Source: Cognatundibacterium oligocarboniphilum
GTDB taxonomy: Bacteria > Pseudomonadota > Gammaproteobacteria > Burkholderiales > Burkholderiaceae_D
Reading direction: 5' to 3'
DNA: 49,632 nt
Assembly: GCF_013377855.1 (NCBI RefSeq)
Contig: NZ_JABXYJ010000014.1
Span: 1-49,632, forward strand
In this document: positions 25,272 to 33,043 of the stretch, piece by piece
Numbering within the stretch: the stretch's first letter is position 1
Layout of the letters: the number at the start of each line of letters is the position of its first letter
The notes under the pieces: model-generated
What the model saw: only the letters and a program-made list of their open reading frames with translations
The model's database searches: none
Told to the model about the DNA's origin: nothing
Made by a program: the position numbers and the translations under genes

Positions 25272-26126
25272 ATGTTAAGCACATCTTTTTTGCTCTATTT
25301 AGCCACGCTTTGTGTCTTGGTCATCAAGCCCGCGAAACACTATTGGTATATCCCTTTAAGTGCATTTTTAGTTGCTGGAATTTATGAAGGCTTTTTCACA
25401 CCGACTGTCCTTGCGCTAATCGTTGTACTAACCAGCCTGCATTTTACTGCCCTGAATGGCAATCAGGCCAGATACAGACGGCTGTCAATTTTGCTGACCT
25501 GTTGTATTGGGCTTGCACTCTCTTTACATAAAATTCCATTTTTTCATAATCCGCTCATTGTAGAAAAAGCGGTGTTATCCACTTCAGCAATTCCCTTTAC
25601 ACTTTACGTGAACCTGGATAAAGGACTCGCTGGCTTATTTATGTTTGCTACCCTGATTGGTTTGGATCAGGTCAGGACGCCGCCACCGCTCAATGTAAAT
25701 CGTATTAGTGTGATCGCTGTGGCTACCATCCTGGCTGTATTTGGCTTTGCGTTACTCAGTGGAATGACCCGGTTTGATCCCCACCTCAGTTCTTACCTAT
25801 GGCCTTTCGTGATGGTTAATTTATTCATTACTTGTTTTACGGAAGAAGTCTTCTTTCGATCCGGAATTCAACGATTCTGCCATCATCGCTTTGCCGGCAA
25901 TTTAATACCTGTAGTCATTACCGGCATATTTTTTGGGCTGGTTCATCTTGGTGGCGGCTGGCCATTGATGATAGCGGCAACTGTGGCCGGCATAGGAAAC
26001 GGGTTTGTGTATGCAACTACCAAGCGTGTTTCTTTGTCTATTATTCTGCATTTTTTGGTGAATATCTTGCACTTCACTTTATTCATTTACCCAGCGATAG
26101 ACACCCACAACGCCCTCCCCATCTGA
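25272..26126 (+). CDS. CPBP-family intramembrane metalloprotease, 284 aa
   Basis: Multi-pass membrane protein, about eight helices. The C-terminal half carries the CPBP (CAAX protease and bacteriocin-processing) motifs: TEEVFFRSG (E191, E192, R196), FFGLVHLGGG (F221, H225), and ILHFLVN (H260, N264). Members cleave substrates within the membrane and include bacteriocin-immunity and abortive-infection proteins; the substrate here is unknown. The ATG at 25272 is preferred over a TTG at 25251; no strong ribosome-binding site is seen. It is divergent from the gene at 25030. Confidence 0.8.
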   Translation: MLSTSFLLYLATLCVLVIKPAKHYWYIPLSAFLVAGIYEGFFTPTVLALIVVLTSLHFTALNGNQARYRRLSILLTCCIGLALSLHKIPFFHNPLIVEKAVLSTSAIPFTLYVNLDKGLAGLFMFATLIGLDQVRTPPPLNVNRISVIAVATILAVFGFALLSGMTRFDPHLSSYLWPFVMVNLFITCFTEEVFFRSGIQRFCHHRFAGNLIPVVITGIFFGLVHLGGGWPLMIAATVAGIGNGFVYATTKRVSLSIILHFLVNILHFTLFIYPAIDTHNALPI

Positions 26127-26195
26127 TAGGGTCGTATTTTCATTAAGCAACTATTTCTTGCCTTGAGCACTTTTTAGCACTAAATCGCGACTTAT

Positions 26196-26262
26196 TGCTA
26201 TACTTGATGTTATCTACGTGAGGAAACTCACATCGTCAGGGCGAATGCCTGTCATTCAAGTG
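26196..26262 (+). promoter_or_regulatory. Promoter with GNRA-hairpin leader, copy 5
   Basis: Extended -10 TGCTATACT (TATACT at 26199-26204), 13 nt, hairpin GTGAG-GAAA-CTCAC (26218-26231), ATCGT, then GGC-GAAT-GCC. It faces the plus-strand genes from 26579 to 29223. No good -35 box is visible. Confidence 0.7.
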
Positions 26263-26372
26263 TTCATCAGTCCCTATGGGTAGTTGAACAATTCCATTCA
26301 TTCACGATTCTCCATTAGTTCCCCGGAGGTTATCGTGATTTGAACTTTTTTATTCACATTCCTTTTGCTTAT

Positions 26373-26411
26373 TCTGCGGGTACGCTATCCCGCATGGGAA
26401 GCTCCGCATTC
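26373..26411 (+). promoter_or_regulatory. GCGGG-type leader hairpin, copy f
   Basis: TGCGGGTACGCTATCCCGCA followed by TGGGAAGCTCCGCA. Outer stem TGCGG/CCGCA and inner TCCC/GGGA, with the GTAC bulge seen in copies b, c and g. Confidence 0.6.
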
Positions 26412-26578
26412 TTTTTTGTAGAACCCATGATAAAGCATCTTGCGAATGCGTTTGCATTCACAAGCATCCTTATTTCAACCACCAGATTCTGGTATTGAAA
26501 TTGTCAATGAAATCAACATCACCCACTTATGACCACCTGGTATGAGGTTAGGGTCGAACAATCCATTCAGGAGAAATG

Positions 26579-26881
26579 ATGACTTACCAATCGCAAAATG
26601 AAGCGACAGCCTTCATTACGCAAGGTTCCATGTATGCGGTCGCAGAAGTGTTTATGCCGGATGTTGTTGGTGATTATGATGATGCAAACACAATCCCGGA
26701 GTGGACATGGATTGAACAGAATGCGTCGTATCAACACTGCTCAAATGGCGAAGATGGCGTATTCGAATTTATTTTGAATCTTTCCAATGCATTTGATGCA
26801 ATTCCAGAACGATTGCAACCAGTGTTTGAGCAGGCAAAAGCGAAGAATTTGAGTTACCTGATCTTTCACCAGGGAACGTAA
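26579..26881 (+). CDS. Hypothetical protein, 100 aa
   Basis: Acidic protein, MTYQSQNEATAFITQGSMYAVAEVFMPDVVG. The second ATG of the ATGATG pair is chosen because GGAG is then 5 nt away. The family is not recognised. First recognised gene of a plus-strand operon ending with the methyltransferase at 28060. Confidence 0.6.
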   Translation: MTYQSQNEATAFITQGSMYAVAEVFMPDVVGDYDDANTIPEWTWIEQNASYQHCSNGEDGVFEFILNLSNAFDAIPERLQPVFEQAKAKNLSYLIFHQGT

Positions 26882-26910
26882 TCGTTCGCTTATAAATCCA
26901 AAATTGATAA

Positions 26911-26950
26911 ACCTGCGGGTACCCATTTCCGCAGGGGAATGATCCGCTTT
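26911..26950 (+). promoter_or_regulatory. GCGGG-type leader hairpin, copy g
   Basis: CTGCGGGTACC, inner stem CATTTCC / GGGAATG (one G-U pair), then ATCCGC. It lies ~15 nt before the ATG at 26966 and so is inside the operon, not at its start. That argues for control of individual genes at RNA level. Confidence 0.6.
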
Positions 26951-26965
26951 ACAGGGAGTAATTCC

Positions 26966-27475
26966 ATGAAAACCAATATTCAACCATGGCACGATCGCAA
27001 AGAATCCGATCTTTGGCTACACGAAAAAGTGCTGCATACCGATCTTCAATATGCAGCACAGGAAATTGCCGAATTACGGCAATACTGTCTCGAACTCGAA
27101 AGCCGGGTGCGTCATCAAGAACCAGTCATTGCGAATCAACAGGCAATGAATAACAGCCTCCGCGAATCTGTCACCGGCTTCCTGTCGGTCAACCTTGGTA
27201 ACTGGGCGCAGATTGAAGCACAGTCCGATTTGGACAAAGTGGTCCAGCAAAGCGTTATCAATATGCTGGAACACGACAAGGAAATCATTCAAAACACGCT
27301 TGCAGAAGTCTCTGCAGATCAGATGGTGACTTTGAAACAGAATATCGCTGACTTGCTGAAACTGCTGCATCCCGGCGTTGTTGGTCTCATTCATGAGCAC
27401 CACGGCAAAGACGCTTGTGATAAGGCTTGTGAAGTCATTTCCCGTATTAAGTCATCACATCCACTTGATCAATAA
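26966..27475 (+). CDS. Coiled-coil hypothetical protein, 169 aa
   Basis: Helical, with likely coiled coil at residues ~22-55 (LQYAAQEIAELRQYCLELESRV). GGGAG lies 7 nt before the ATG. Function unknown. The next gene starts 10 bp after its stop. Confidence 0.6.
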   Translation: MKTNIQPWHDRKESDLWLHEKVLHTDLQYAAQEIAELRQYCLELESRVRHQEPVIANQQAMNNSLRESVTGFLSVNLGNWAQIEAQSDLDKVVQQSVINMLEHDKEIIQNTLAEVSADQMVTLKQNIADLLKLLHPGVVGLIHEHHGKDACDKACEVISRIKSSHPLDQ

Positions 27476-27485
27476 GGAATCACCC

Positions 27486-27950
27486 ATGCAAACTCCAGCT
27501 TTACTTGAAAGAATGAACTTCCAACGGGATCAGATCACTGGTGTCTATGTTGATCGTCGTCACCCGATGGAATTCATGTTGAATATCCATAAGGATTGCG
27601 GTGCCGAGCGTTGGATTTTGTTTGCGAATAAATTGCATTTTGCCCTTGTTCTGGGGGACGAATACAAGCATTCGATTTTCACCGCCTGCGCCGTCTCTGA
27701 AGCATTGCCTTTCATTCAATCCATGTTGCAGCAATTGGATTTGGTGGAAGCACAGCAAGCGCTGCAACTCTTTGAAGATCACTGTTCAGCACTTCCATTA
27801 TCCGAAGAAGACTTGACGAATTCTGTCTGTTCCTTTTTGAATGGCGAATCGACAAAGACACTGCCGGACATGCAACGCAAAGAAATACTCAATCAATTCC
27901 GGAATAAATCCGGCCACAAGCCATTGTCAGAAGCATCTATTGAATTCTGA
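27486..27950 (+). CDS. Hypothetical protein, 154 aa
   Basis: Soluble protein beginning MQTPALLERMNFQRDQITGVYVDRR. AAGGA precedes the ATG at 27486; a longer frame from 27378 overlaps the previous gene and lacks a site. Unknown family. A GC-rich hairpin follows immediately. Confidence 0.6.
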   Translation: MQTPALLERMNFQRDQITGVYVDRRHPMEFMLNIHKDCGAERWILFANKLHFALVLGDEYKHSIFTACAVSEALPFIQSMLQQLDLVEAQQALQLFEDHCSALPLSEEDLTNSVCSFLNGESTKTLPDMQRKEILNQFRNKSGHKPLSEASIEF

Positions 27951-27954
27951 CTTG

Positions 27955-28034
27955 CGAACAGATCGGGCGTACCCGGTCTGTTCGTTCAACGCCATTTCTA
28001 TCCCATCGGGAAATCTCCCGACCGGGGATTTCCC
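27955..28034 (+). promoter_or_regulatory. Paired hairpins before the methyltransferase gene (copy h)
   Basis: First hairpin GAACAGA-TCGGG / CCCGG-TCTGTTC (about 27957-27985). Second hairpin GGGAAATC-TCCC / GGGG-ATTTCCC (28008-28034), near-identical in stem sequence to copy i at 25045. The pair sits in the 109-bp gap before the ATG at 28060. It could regulate that gene or partially terminate. Confidence 0.55.
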
Positions 28035-28059
28035 TTTTCAACTGATTAAGGAAATCTCC

Positions 28060-29223
28060 ATGAACGAAACTTACTCGAAAGAATATCTTTCAGCTATCCA
28101 GGAAATCACGCATCCGGATCACACTCTGTCTGCCACATGGTCTGCAATTTTGACCATGGAAAATTCTGCAGATATCTACCATCTGATCCAGTCCAAGCGA
28201 CGTATTGACGGCACGATCAGCAAAGCAGATATTGAACTTATCCAGTCAAAGTGCAGGATCGACATTGATGAGTGGGCTTTGGGAAAAGTCGATGCCAGCT
28301 GCCTGCAGGAATACTTTAACGATGACATCGAAGAGGTTCACATTTTTGATTCAGTCATGTATTCGCTGAAAAATCTGAGCTATGACGGTCAGATGGTGCG
28401 CCTTCCTATGCAACTCGAACGAAAGGACTATGAAACCGTCAACACCATCCTGAATGCGTTGGGTGGTAAATGGAATAAATCTGCAAAAGGGCATGTCTTT
28501 AAAGAACATGACCCAGAGGAAGTCATCGCAGATTTCATTCTGACCGGAAAGCTTGAAAAGCCGAAGAAATTCGGATTTTTTCCTACACCTCCGGCGATTG
28601 GACGTGAATTGCTGGCTGACTTACCGATCAACGAGGATTCCATTATTTTGGAACCCGAAGCAGGAACCGGTAATCTCGCCAAGTTGTGTGCGGAAATTGT
28701 GGATATCAGTCAAATCCATTGCTTTGAGATCCAGAAGAAAAATTGTGATGTCTTAAGAAATCTGGGTTTTAACGTCACCGAGGGTGATTTCCTGCAGCAG
28801 ATTCCGGTCCCATTCGCGGACTTCGTAGTGATGAATCCGCCCTTTGAGCAACAACGCGATCTGGATCATGTCTTGCATGCGCTGAAGTTCTTGAAGCCAG
28901 GTGGTGAGTTACGTGCAATTATGAGCGCTTCTTTGTTATTTCGTACTAACCGGAAGATATTGGAATTCAAAGCACTCATTGAATCGATGAATGGTAGCTT
29001 CATCGAAAATCCGGCAAATGCGTTTAAAGAAAGTGGCACGCTTGTACGCACAATCCGTTTATCCGTGAAAGTTCCTTTGATTGAAAACGCGCACGCGGTA
29101 GAAGTGCTGAAACGATTCACAACGCAGGAACCGGTGCTTTCAGAAGTTGCATCTCCCGGCAATCTGATTGACAGGCCGGTACCGGCTCGTCATGAAGTGA
29201 AACAGGTAGAATTTGCTTTCTAA
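28060..29223 (+). CDS. SAM-dependent DNA methyltransferase-like protein, 387 aa
   Basis: Residues ~170-350 form a class I methyltransferase: FFPTPPAIGREL, SAM motif LEPEAGTGNL (197-206), catalytic VMNPPFEQ (257-264), and FLKPGGELRAIMSA. This is the N6-adenine (NPPF) type. The N-terminal ~160 residues are unknown. AAGGA precedes the ATG; a longer frame from 27841 overlaps the previous gene and is rejected. It ends at a terminator. Likely role is modification of element DNA. Confidence 0.8.
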   Translation: MNETYSKEYLSAIQEITHPDHTLSATWSAILTMENSADIYHLIQSKRRIDGTISKADIELIQSKCRIDIDEWALGKVDASCLQEYFNDDIEEVHIFDSVMYSLKNLSYDGQMVRLPMQLERKDYETVNTILNALGGKWNKSAKGHVFKEHDPEEVIADFILTGKLEKPKKFGFFPTPPAIGRELLADLPINEDSIILEPEAGTGNLAKLCAEIVDISQIHCFEIQKKNCDVLRNLGFNVTEGDFLQQIPVPFADFVVMNPPFEQQRDLDHVLHALKFLKPGGELRAIMSASLLFRTNRKILEFKALIESMNGSFIENPANAFKESGTLVRTIRLSVKVPLIENAHAVEVLKRFTTQEPVLSEVASPGNLIDRPVPARHEVKQVEFAF

Positions 29224-29230
29224 AACAAAA

Positions 29231-29260
29231 AGGCAGCGGGAAATCTCGCTGTCTTTTTTG
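29231..29260 (+). terminator. Terminator after the methyltransferase gene
   Basis: Stem GGCAGCG / CGCTGTC (one G-U pair) followed by TTTTTTG. It ends the plus-strand operon just before the converging minus-strand run. Confidence 0.8.
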
Positions 29261-29269
29261 TTTGTAATT

Positions 29270-29515
29270 TTATGGCATTACTTTGAAATTTGCGTCAAAA
29301 AGTGCATGCACCCATCTGGAAGCCTCACTGGTATCCCCATGACTATCTGGTACAACCATGAGCCACGGTCCGCGCTGAGTGCTGAATAGTACCGTATCTC
29401 GCCTAAAAATCACTCGCCAGGCAGACCCATGCTGTTTGATGCGCTGCTTGCCCTTATTGCTGATTCCAGCCAGTTGAATCACAACATTGGGCGTTCGGTC
29501 ATTAGGGGCAAGCAT
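29270..29515 (-). CDS. Hypothetical protein, 81 aa
   Basis: Starts MLAPNDRTPNVVIQLAG. The ATG at 29515 is chosen because AGAGGAAAAC lies directly before it; the longer frame from 29575 overlaps the upstream small gene and has no site. Unknown function. It is the last gene of the long minus-strand run of small genes. Confidence 0.6.
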   Translation of the reverse strand: MLAPNDRTPNVVIQLAGISNKGKQRIKQHGSAWRVIFRRDTVLFSTQRGPWLMVVPDSHGDTSEASRWVHALFDANFKVMP

Positions 29516-29523
29516 GTTTTCCT

Positions 29524-29667
29524 CTACGCTGGAATAAGTTTGTATTGTGATGCCGAGTTTGGTGTGTTTAACCATTTCACCAATTTTTCCGCAACATCAT
29601 TTTCAATTTTTTGGCGAGTTCGTTTAACCTCACCTGTTGCAATTATTGTCCACTCAATAAAGCTCAT
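29524..29667 (-). CDS. Small hypothetical protein, 47 aa
   Basis: MSFIEWTIIATGEVKRTRQK... with AAGGAAAAAG immediately before the ATG. The stop lies 8 bp before the next start, and the next ribosome-binding site overlaps this stop. Its spacing and signals match its neighbours, although it is short. Confidence 0.55.
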   Translation of the reverse strand: MSFIEWTIIATGEVKRTRQKIENDVAEKLVKWLNTPNSASQYKLIPA

Positions 29668-29682
29668 CTTTTTCCTTGAAAA

Positions 29683-29997
29683 CTATTGATCGCCACGAGG
29701 GTTAAAAACCGCTCCCTTTATTGCCGCTTTGAAGCCGCAGACATTGCATTCGTGGTGATAGCCGGGATCGCCAGTCATCCACATCTCGCCGGTGTCCTGC
29801 ATATCGCCATCACAGCCTGTTGTCGGGCACTTCCACACAACGCGATGGCTCTCCGTCAGTGCAACCTTCGGCACTCCATTGAACCACCGTGAGCCTGCGG
29901 TGTTGGTGCCGAATTGTTCCCATTCCGCTTTCGCGGTTCGCGCTTCCGTTGCCGCGCTTTGGATTACGGATTTAACCTTCTTCTCAAGGTCGCCCAT
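29683..29997 (-). CDS. Zinc-ribbon hypothetical protein, 104 aa
   Basis: The C-terminal half holds a four-cysteine ribbon: WKCPTTGCDGDM and HHECNVCGF. The N-terminal helix (LEKKVKSVIQSAATEARTAKAEWEQ) is charged. AGGA lies 8 nt before the ATG. Nucleic-acid binding is plausible but unproven. Confidence 0.6.
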   Translation of the reverse strand: MGDLEKKVKSVIQSAATEARTAKAEWEQFGTNTAGSRWFNGVPKVALTESHRVVWKCPTTGCDGDMQDTGEMWMTGDPGYHHECNVCGFKAAIKGAVFNPRGDQ

Positions 29998-30007
29998 GAC
30001 TATTTTC

Positions 30008-30271
30008 CTATGGTTTGGATATCAAATTTTGTTGCAGCGCTTCAGCCCAACCAGGCCACTCCATTAAATTGATGCAACCATCCCGACACGGCTGGGCATT
30101 CGACCATTCGTTTAATGTCTTAAACTGCTCAGGCGATAGCTTCGACAATAAAGATTTTGATTCTCCTGACGGAGCAGCAATGAACGTCGTAAACGTGCCA
30201 CCTTTTGGCGCTTCTCTCATGGCGTCGGAAGTCTTGCCAATATTGATTTGATGACTATGATTGTTTTGCAT
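30008..30271 (-). CDS. Hypothetical protein, 87 aa
   Basis: Small protein, MQNNHSHQINIGKTSDAMREAP, with a helical middle (LLSKLSPEQFKTLNEW). GAGGAAAGTA precedes the ATG. No family is recognised. Confidence 0.55.
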   Translation of the reverse strand: MQNNHSHQINIGKTSDAMREAPKGGTFTTFIAAPSGESKSLLSKLSPEQFKTLNEWSNAQPCRDGCINLMEWPGWAEALQQNLISKP

Positions 30272-30283
30272 TACTTTCCTCGG

Positions 30284-30535
30284 TTATTCAGCCATCGCTT
30301 CCATCTGCGCTTTCGCAGCAGAAATAGCAGCACGGGCCTTTTCTTCGGTCATCTCTTTCAGTGCCAGTTCCGCCTTATCCCAACCCTCATCGGTGTCAGG
30401 ATAGAACGCCGCGATGTGGCAAACACCCAAGCCCTTCGGCTCGAATGCAAATTTCACTTCTGGCCTACCATCTTCCGCCGATCCAGCCGTCACAAGAATC
30501 TGATCGTCATCCGATCCAAACAGCTTTGCAAACAT
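30284..30535 (-). CDS. Hypothetical protein, 83 aa
   Basis: The sequence MFAKLFGSDDDQILVTAGSAEDGRPEVKFAFEPKG suggests a beta-rich N-terminal half; the C-terminus is an acidic, Ala-rich helix. Very strong ribosome-binding site (AAGGAGAAAAC-ATG). Unknown function. Confidence 0.6.
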   Translation of the reverse strand: MFAKLFGSDDDQILVTAGSAEDGRPEVKFAFEPKGLGVCHIAAFYPDTDEGWDKAELALKEMTEEKARAAISAAKAQMEAMAE

Positions 30536-30571
30536 GTTTTCTCCTTTTTTCGGCCAGCGCCGGTTTTTCTT

Positions 30572-30690
30572 CTATGTTATCCGTCCAGTCATTAATACCG
30601 CTTGATGCCTGTAAATCCAATCAGCCAATTCATCTACTGCCAATGCAATAGCCTGTTCATCGGCATTAAGTTATGTCTCACTTTAAACAT
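30572..30690 (-). pseudogene. Frameshifted micro-gene, about 39 codons
   Basis: The ATG at 30690 overlaps the stop of the gene ending at 30683 and follows AGGAAA. Its own frame stops after 18 codons. Shifting by one base near 30670 gives DEQAIALAVDELADWIYRHQAV to a TAG at 30572, which looks protein-like. A single missing base would explain it. Evidence is modest because the gene is so short. Confidence 0.35.
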
Positions 30691-31012
30691 TTTCCTGGCT
30701 AAGAATAGGGTTATTAAATACCTTCAAAATCTTTTCTATATCGGGGCTATCCCGATGCAATGGCAATCCAGTCGCTTGCCGAATATCCAGACTATTGTTT
30801 TCTCTAACCACATGGATTCTAAAATCTGGCATCGGAAATGTGGTGGTAAAATTTATGGTGAACAATTCTTGCCCAATTGCTTTGCATGTGACGCCAAGAT
30901 TTTCGTTACCTGTACAATCGATTTCTCTGGTAGTTCTTGAGGTGATCATGTCAGCGGCAAATATAACTTCCTGCGCAACCTCCTTTGAAAAAAAAAGTTT
31001 TGAAATCTTCAT
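30683..31012 (-). CDS. Hypothetical protein, 109 aa
   Basis: MKISKLFFSKEVAQEVIFAADMIT..., no domain recognised. The start is uncertain: there is no clear ribosome-binding site before 31012, and a TTG at 31054 gives 14 more residues. It is kept because it is open over 330 bp and joins the neighbours tightly. Confidence 0.45.
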   Translation of the reverse strand: MKISKLFFSKEVAQEVIFAADMITSRTTREIDCTGNENLGVTCKAIGQELFTINFTTTFPMPDFRIHVVRENNSLDIRQATGLPLHRDSPDIEKILKVFNNPILSQENV

Positions 31013-31028
31013 CAAGTTTTGCAGTTGT

Positions 31029-31127
31029 TTATTGAAACTGAAAATAAATCGCAACTACACCCAATAGAACCACCCCAACAGTAAAGAACAAAGAGTATGT
31101 TTTTTGAGCTTTCGTTTCTTCTTGTAT
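31029..31127 (-). CDS. Possible 32-aa membrane peptide with ATA start
   Basis: Frame begins ATA-CAA-GAA-GAA 7 nt after AGGA, and encodes one hydrophobic helix (LFFTVGVVLLGVVAIYF). Every neighbour in this run starts at ATG, GTG or TTG, so ATA may be a mutated ATG or this may not be a gene. Confidence 0.25.
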   Translation of the reverse strand: MQEETKAQKTYSLFFTVGVVLLGVVAIYFQFQ

Positions 31128-31136
31128 AGTGAATTC

Positions 31137-31307
31137 CTATCTCTTAGAGATCAAGAAAAGTCCGTAACCCAAACCGCACATCACGGCCAACCCAACACAC
31201 GCAAACAGTGCGTAAGCGACATTGCCCGTATGATTTGCAATCATGGTTGTTGCAACGCCACAGCAGCACCCTAAACTCGCGATAACACGTAAATCCATCA
31301 ATTTCAT
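31137..31307 (-). CDS. Small membrane protein, 56 aa
   Basis: Two hydrophobic segments: VIASLGCCCGVATTMIA (residues ~8-24) and VAYALFACVGLAVMCGLGYGLFLI (~30-53). GAGGAATAAA precedes the ATG. Unknown role. Confidence 0.6.
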   Translation of the reverse strand: MKLMDLRVIASLGCCCGVATTMIANHTGNVAYALFACVGLAVMCGLGYGLFLISKR

Positions 31308-31413
31308 TTTATTCCTCGATCTAATATGGTGACTTGTAAATCCTGAGACTCAGATCACCTTGTTCCCACGAAGAACAACCCGCACTCGTTGGATTCACGT
31401 AAACCTGATTCTT

Positions 31414-31575
31414 TCAATCAGCCAACCCTACCTTAGCAGCTTTCCAGTGTAGCAGTGCCACGAAAGAGCCAATCCCAAAAAAGAGTGCTATGGCGAGTTC
31501 GTTGTTGACAACCAAACCAAGGGCCAAGACGAACAAAATTACGGCTACGAAAATATGGAAATGTTGTGGTTTCAT
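31414..31575 (-). CDS. Small membrane protein, 53 aa
   Basis: Two hydrophobic helices (HIFVAVILFVLALGLVV and IALFFGIGSFVALL). The ATG overlaps the TGA of the upstream gene (ATGA), a classic coupling signal that supports this short gene. Confidence 0.6.
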   Translation of the reverse strand: MKPQHFHIFVAVILFVLALGLVVNNELAIALFFGIGSFVALLHWKAAKVGLAD

Positions 31576-31946
31576 GTTTTTTTTAAGATGTCATTTATCG
31601 ACTCGCTACATTCAAATTCATCCTGGATAGATCGCATAGTGTCAGCATCAATTCCACGGAGTTTTTGATTGTTGTTTATACGACTTTGTAAAACCTCGAT
31701 TGCGGCAGGACACCAATTTACTTGCCTTATATCTTGAAAACTAAATTTATCGAGATATTCATACTTATCTAAATGCGCTAAAAACATTAAAAATCCGAAT
31801 ACCGCTGTAACGCTCATAAATGCGACAAAACAATGGAAGAGTATTACTTCATTTGATTGACTGTCAAATACGCAATTGGCAAAGGTGATTATTGTAATCA
31901 GAATTGAAAAACCAACACTGATTGGATTTTTGAGTGGATTGTTCAT
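31572..31946 (-). CDS. Membrane protein, 124 aa
   Basis: Two membrane helices (ISVGFSILITIITFANCVF and CFVAFMSVTAVFGFLMFLAHL) followed by a ~60-residue cytoplasmic tail. AAGGA precedes the ATG at 31946. Coupled to the 53-aa membrane protein, so the two may form a complex. Function unknown. Confidence 0.6.
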   Translation of the reverse strand: MNNPLKNPISVGFSILITIITFANCVFDSQSNEVILFHCFVAFMSVTAVFGFLMFLAHLDKYEYLDKFSFQDIRQVNWCPAAIEVLQSRINNNQKLRGIDADTMRSIQDEFECSESINDILKKT

Positions 31947-31959
31947 TAGCTTTCCTTGG

Positions 31960-32277
31960 TTACAGTCCAATGTGGTTTTCACCAAATCGAACGTCATGGC
32001 AGAACTCTTTGAGCATTAAAACAGCATGTTCAGGCGATTTGCAGCCTCCGCTTATCCAGCTTGACCATTTGTTATACGAATACATTCGGTACACTTCCTC
32101 AGCCTGTCCGGTTGAAACCTCGTGACCAAATTGCCGTAGCGCTTTCTGAATGTTCGAAATCGTAGTTGTACGCTCAGTATCCGTAATCGACGATTCAAAG
32201 TCGCCATTTGCCCGTGCCTCACGCACGATTATGTCCAGCGTCGATAAATATTCATTAGTGATGACTGGTGATTCCAC
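31960..32277 (-). CDS. Hypothetical protein, 105 aa, GTG start
   Basis: Begins VESPVITNEYLSTLDIIVREARANG. The GTG has AAGGA 6 nt upstream, better than any in-frame ATG. Helical N-terminal half; C-terminal KSPEHAVLMLKEFCHDV. No family is recognised. Confidence 0.55.
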   Translation of the reverse strand: MESPVITNEYLSTLDIIVREARANGDFESSITDTERTTTISNIQKALRQFGHEVSTGQAEEVYRMYSYNKWSSWISGGCKSPEHAVLMLKEFCHDVRFGENHIGL

Positions 32278-32287
32278 TATTCTTCCT

Positions 32288-32569
32288 TTATGTTTTCTGC
32301 GCAAGCATCCACTCGCGCTCGTTATATGCCGCCAGCGGCCTAACGCCACTCTGCCACGGCTTGTTTAGCCAAATATTCACATGAATACCGTAGGGATCAT
32401 CCAGCTCAACAAAGACCCACTCCCCAACATATTTCGCAAGTTCGACATGGTAATGGCGGTCTGAAGAAAATCGAACGTAGCCGCCCTTATTGATACGTCG
32501 ATATCCATTGCAGACGAACCCATCAGGGCATTTTTGATCATGTCTGTTAGGGCGGTTTTCGAACGGCAT
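32288..32569 (-). CDS. Hypothetical protein, 93 aa
   Basis: Begins MPFENRPNRHDQKCPDGF and is rich in aromatic and basic residues in the middle, suggesting a compact beta fold. The start is uncertain: a TTG at 32584 is possible and neither has a strong site. Unknown function. Confidence 0.5.
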   Translation of the reverse strand: MPFENRPNRHDQKCPDGFVCNGYRRINKGGYVRFSSDRHYHVELAKYVGEWVFVELDDPYGIHVNIWLNKPWQSGVRPLAAYNEREWMLAQKT

Positions 32570-32580
32570 TAATTTGTTTT

Positions 32581-32735
32581 TCAAAATAACGGACTACGGG
32601 GAATCAGATCGAGGGCATTCCGCAGGTTCTTTTCTGTACGATCCAGCTTCTCCCGTAACGTGCGAATTTCGCAAACAAGTACAGCATAAGCCTCTTCGCT
32701 GCCACATACATATCATCGACAGATGGAGTGCTCAC
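32581..32735 (-). pseudogene. Frameshifted small coiled-coil gene
   Basis: The GTG at 32735 has AGGA 8 nt upstream and encodes STPSVDDMYVAA. One base later in frame, the sequence continues EEAYAVLVCEIRTLREKLDRT and ends at TGA (32581). The second half is a convincing coiled coil while the original frame is not. A one-base indel near 32695 probably broke the gene. Confidence 0.4.
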
Positions 32736-32745
32736 GGTTGGTTTC

Positions 32746-33024
32746 CTATCTGTTTTTCTTTTGTGCGTTATGCCAGCGTGCTTTCCAACTAGCCAATTCA
32801 TTTTTGCGCATTTCCTGAATCGGGTTGTCAAACAGAATGTCGCGGGTGATCTGACTGGCAAAGCCGCTTTTGTTGATCACTTTCGCCAAAATCCAACCCG
32901 TGATAACTATTACCGTCATAGCCAGGAGCGTAGTCAGACGAGTCTCTGCAAGGAATAGCCATACAACCCCGCCGATATACGTCAGAAACGCCACGCCTCC
33001 TATTTTTTGGTCTTTATCGCTCAT
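32746..33024 (-). CDS. Small membrane protein, 92 aa
   Basis: Two membrane helices (VAFLTYIGGVVWLFLA and LLAMTVIVITGWILAKVI), then a basic tail (WKARWHNAQKKNR). Start either ATG 33024 or GTG 33030; AAGGA is somewhat distant from both. Unknown role. Confidence 0.55.
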   Translation of the reverse strand: MSDKDQKIGGVAFLTYIGGVVWLFLAETRLTTLLAMTVIVITGWILAKVINKSGFASQITRDILFDNPIQEMRKNELASWKARWHNAQKKNR

Positions 33025-33043
33025 TGACACTTCTGATTTTTCC

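Larger units (their letters stand above)
26127..26578 (+). other. Long structured leader region
   Basis: About 450 bp without a convincing gene. It holds the copy-5 promoter and leader (26196-26262), a hairpin TCACGAT...ATCGTGA at about 26301-26340, and leader hairpin copy f (26373-26411). A short frame, ATG at 26428 encoding 23 residues, follows copy f and could be a leader peptide, without other support. Confidence 0.5.

Noticed and set aside
26205..26290. Hammerhead ribozyme, because CTGATGA appears on the reverse strand of leader copy 5
   Set aside because: No stem II followed by GAAA and no closing stems; the other leader copies lack it.
27841..28059. N-terminal extension of the methyltransferase at 28060
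   Set aside because: It overlaps the previous gene and the hairpin region; AAGGA marks the ATG at 28060.
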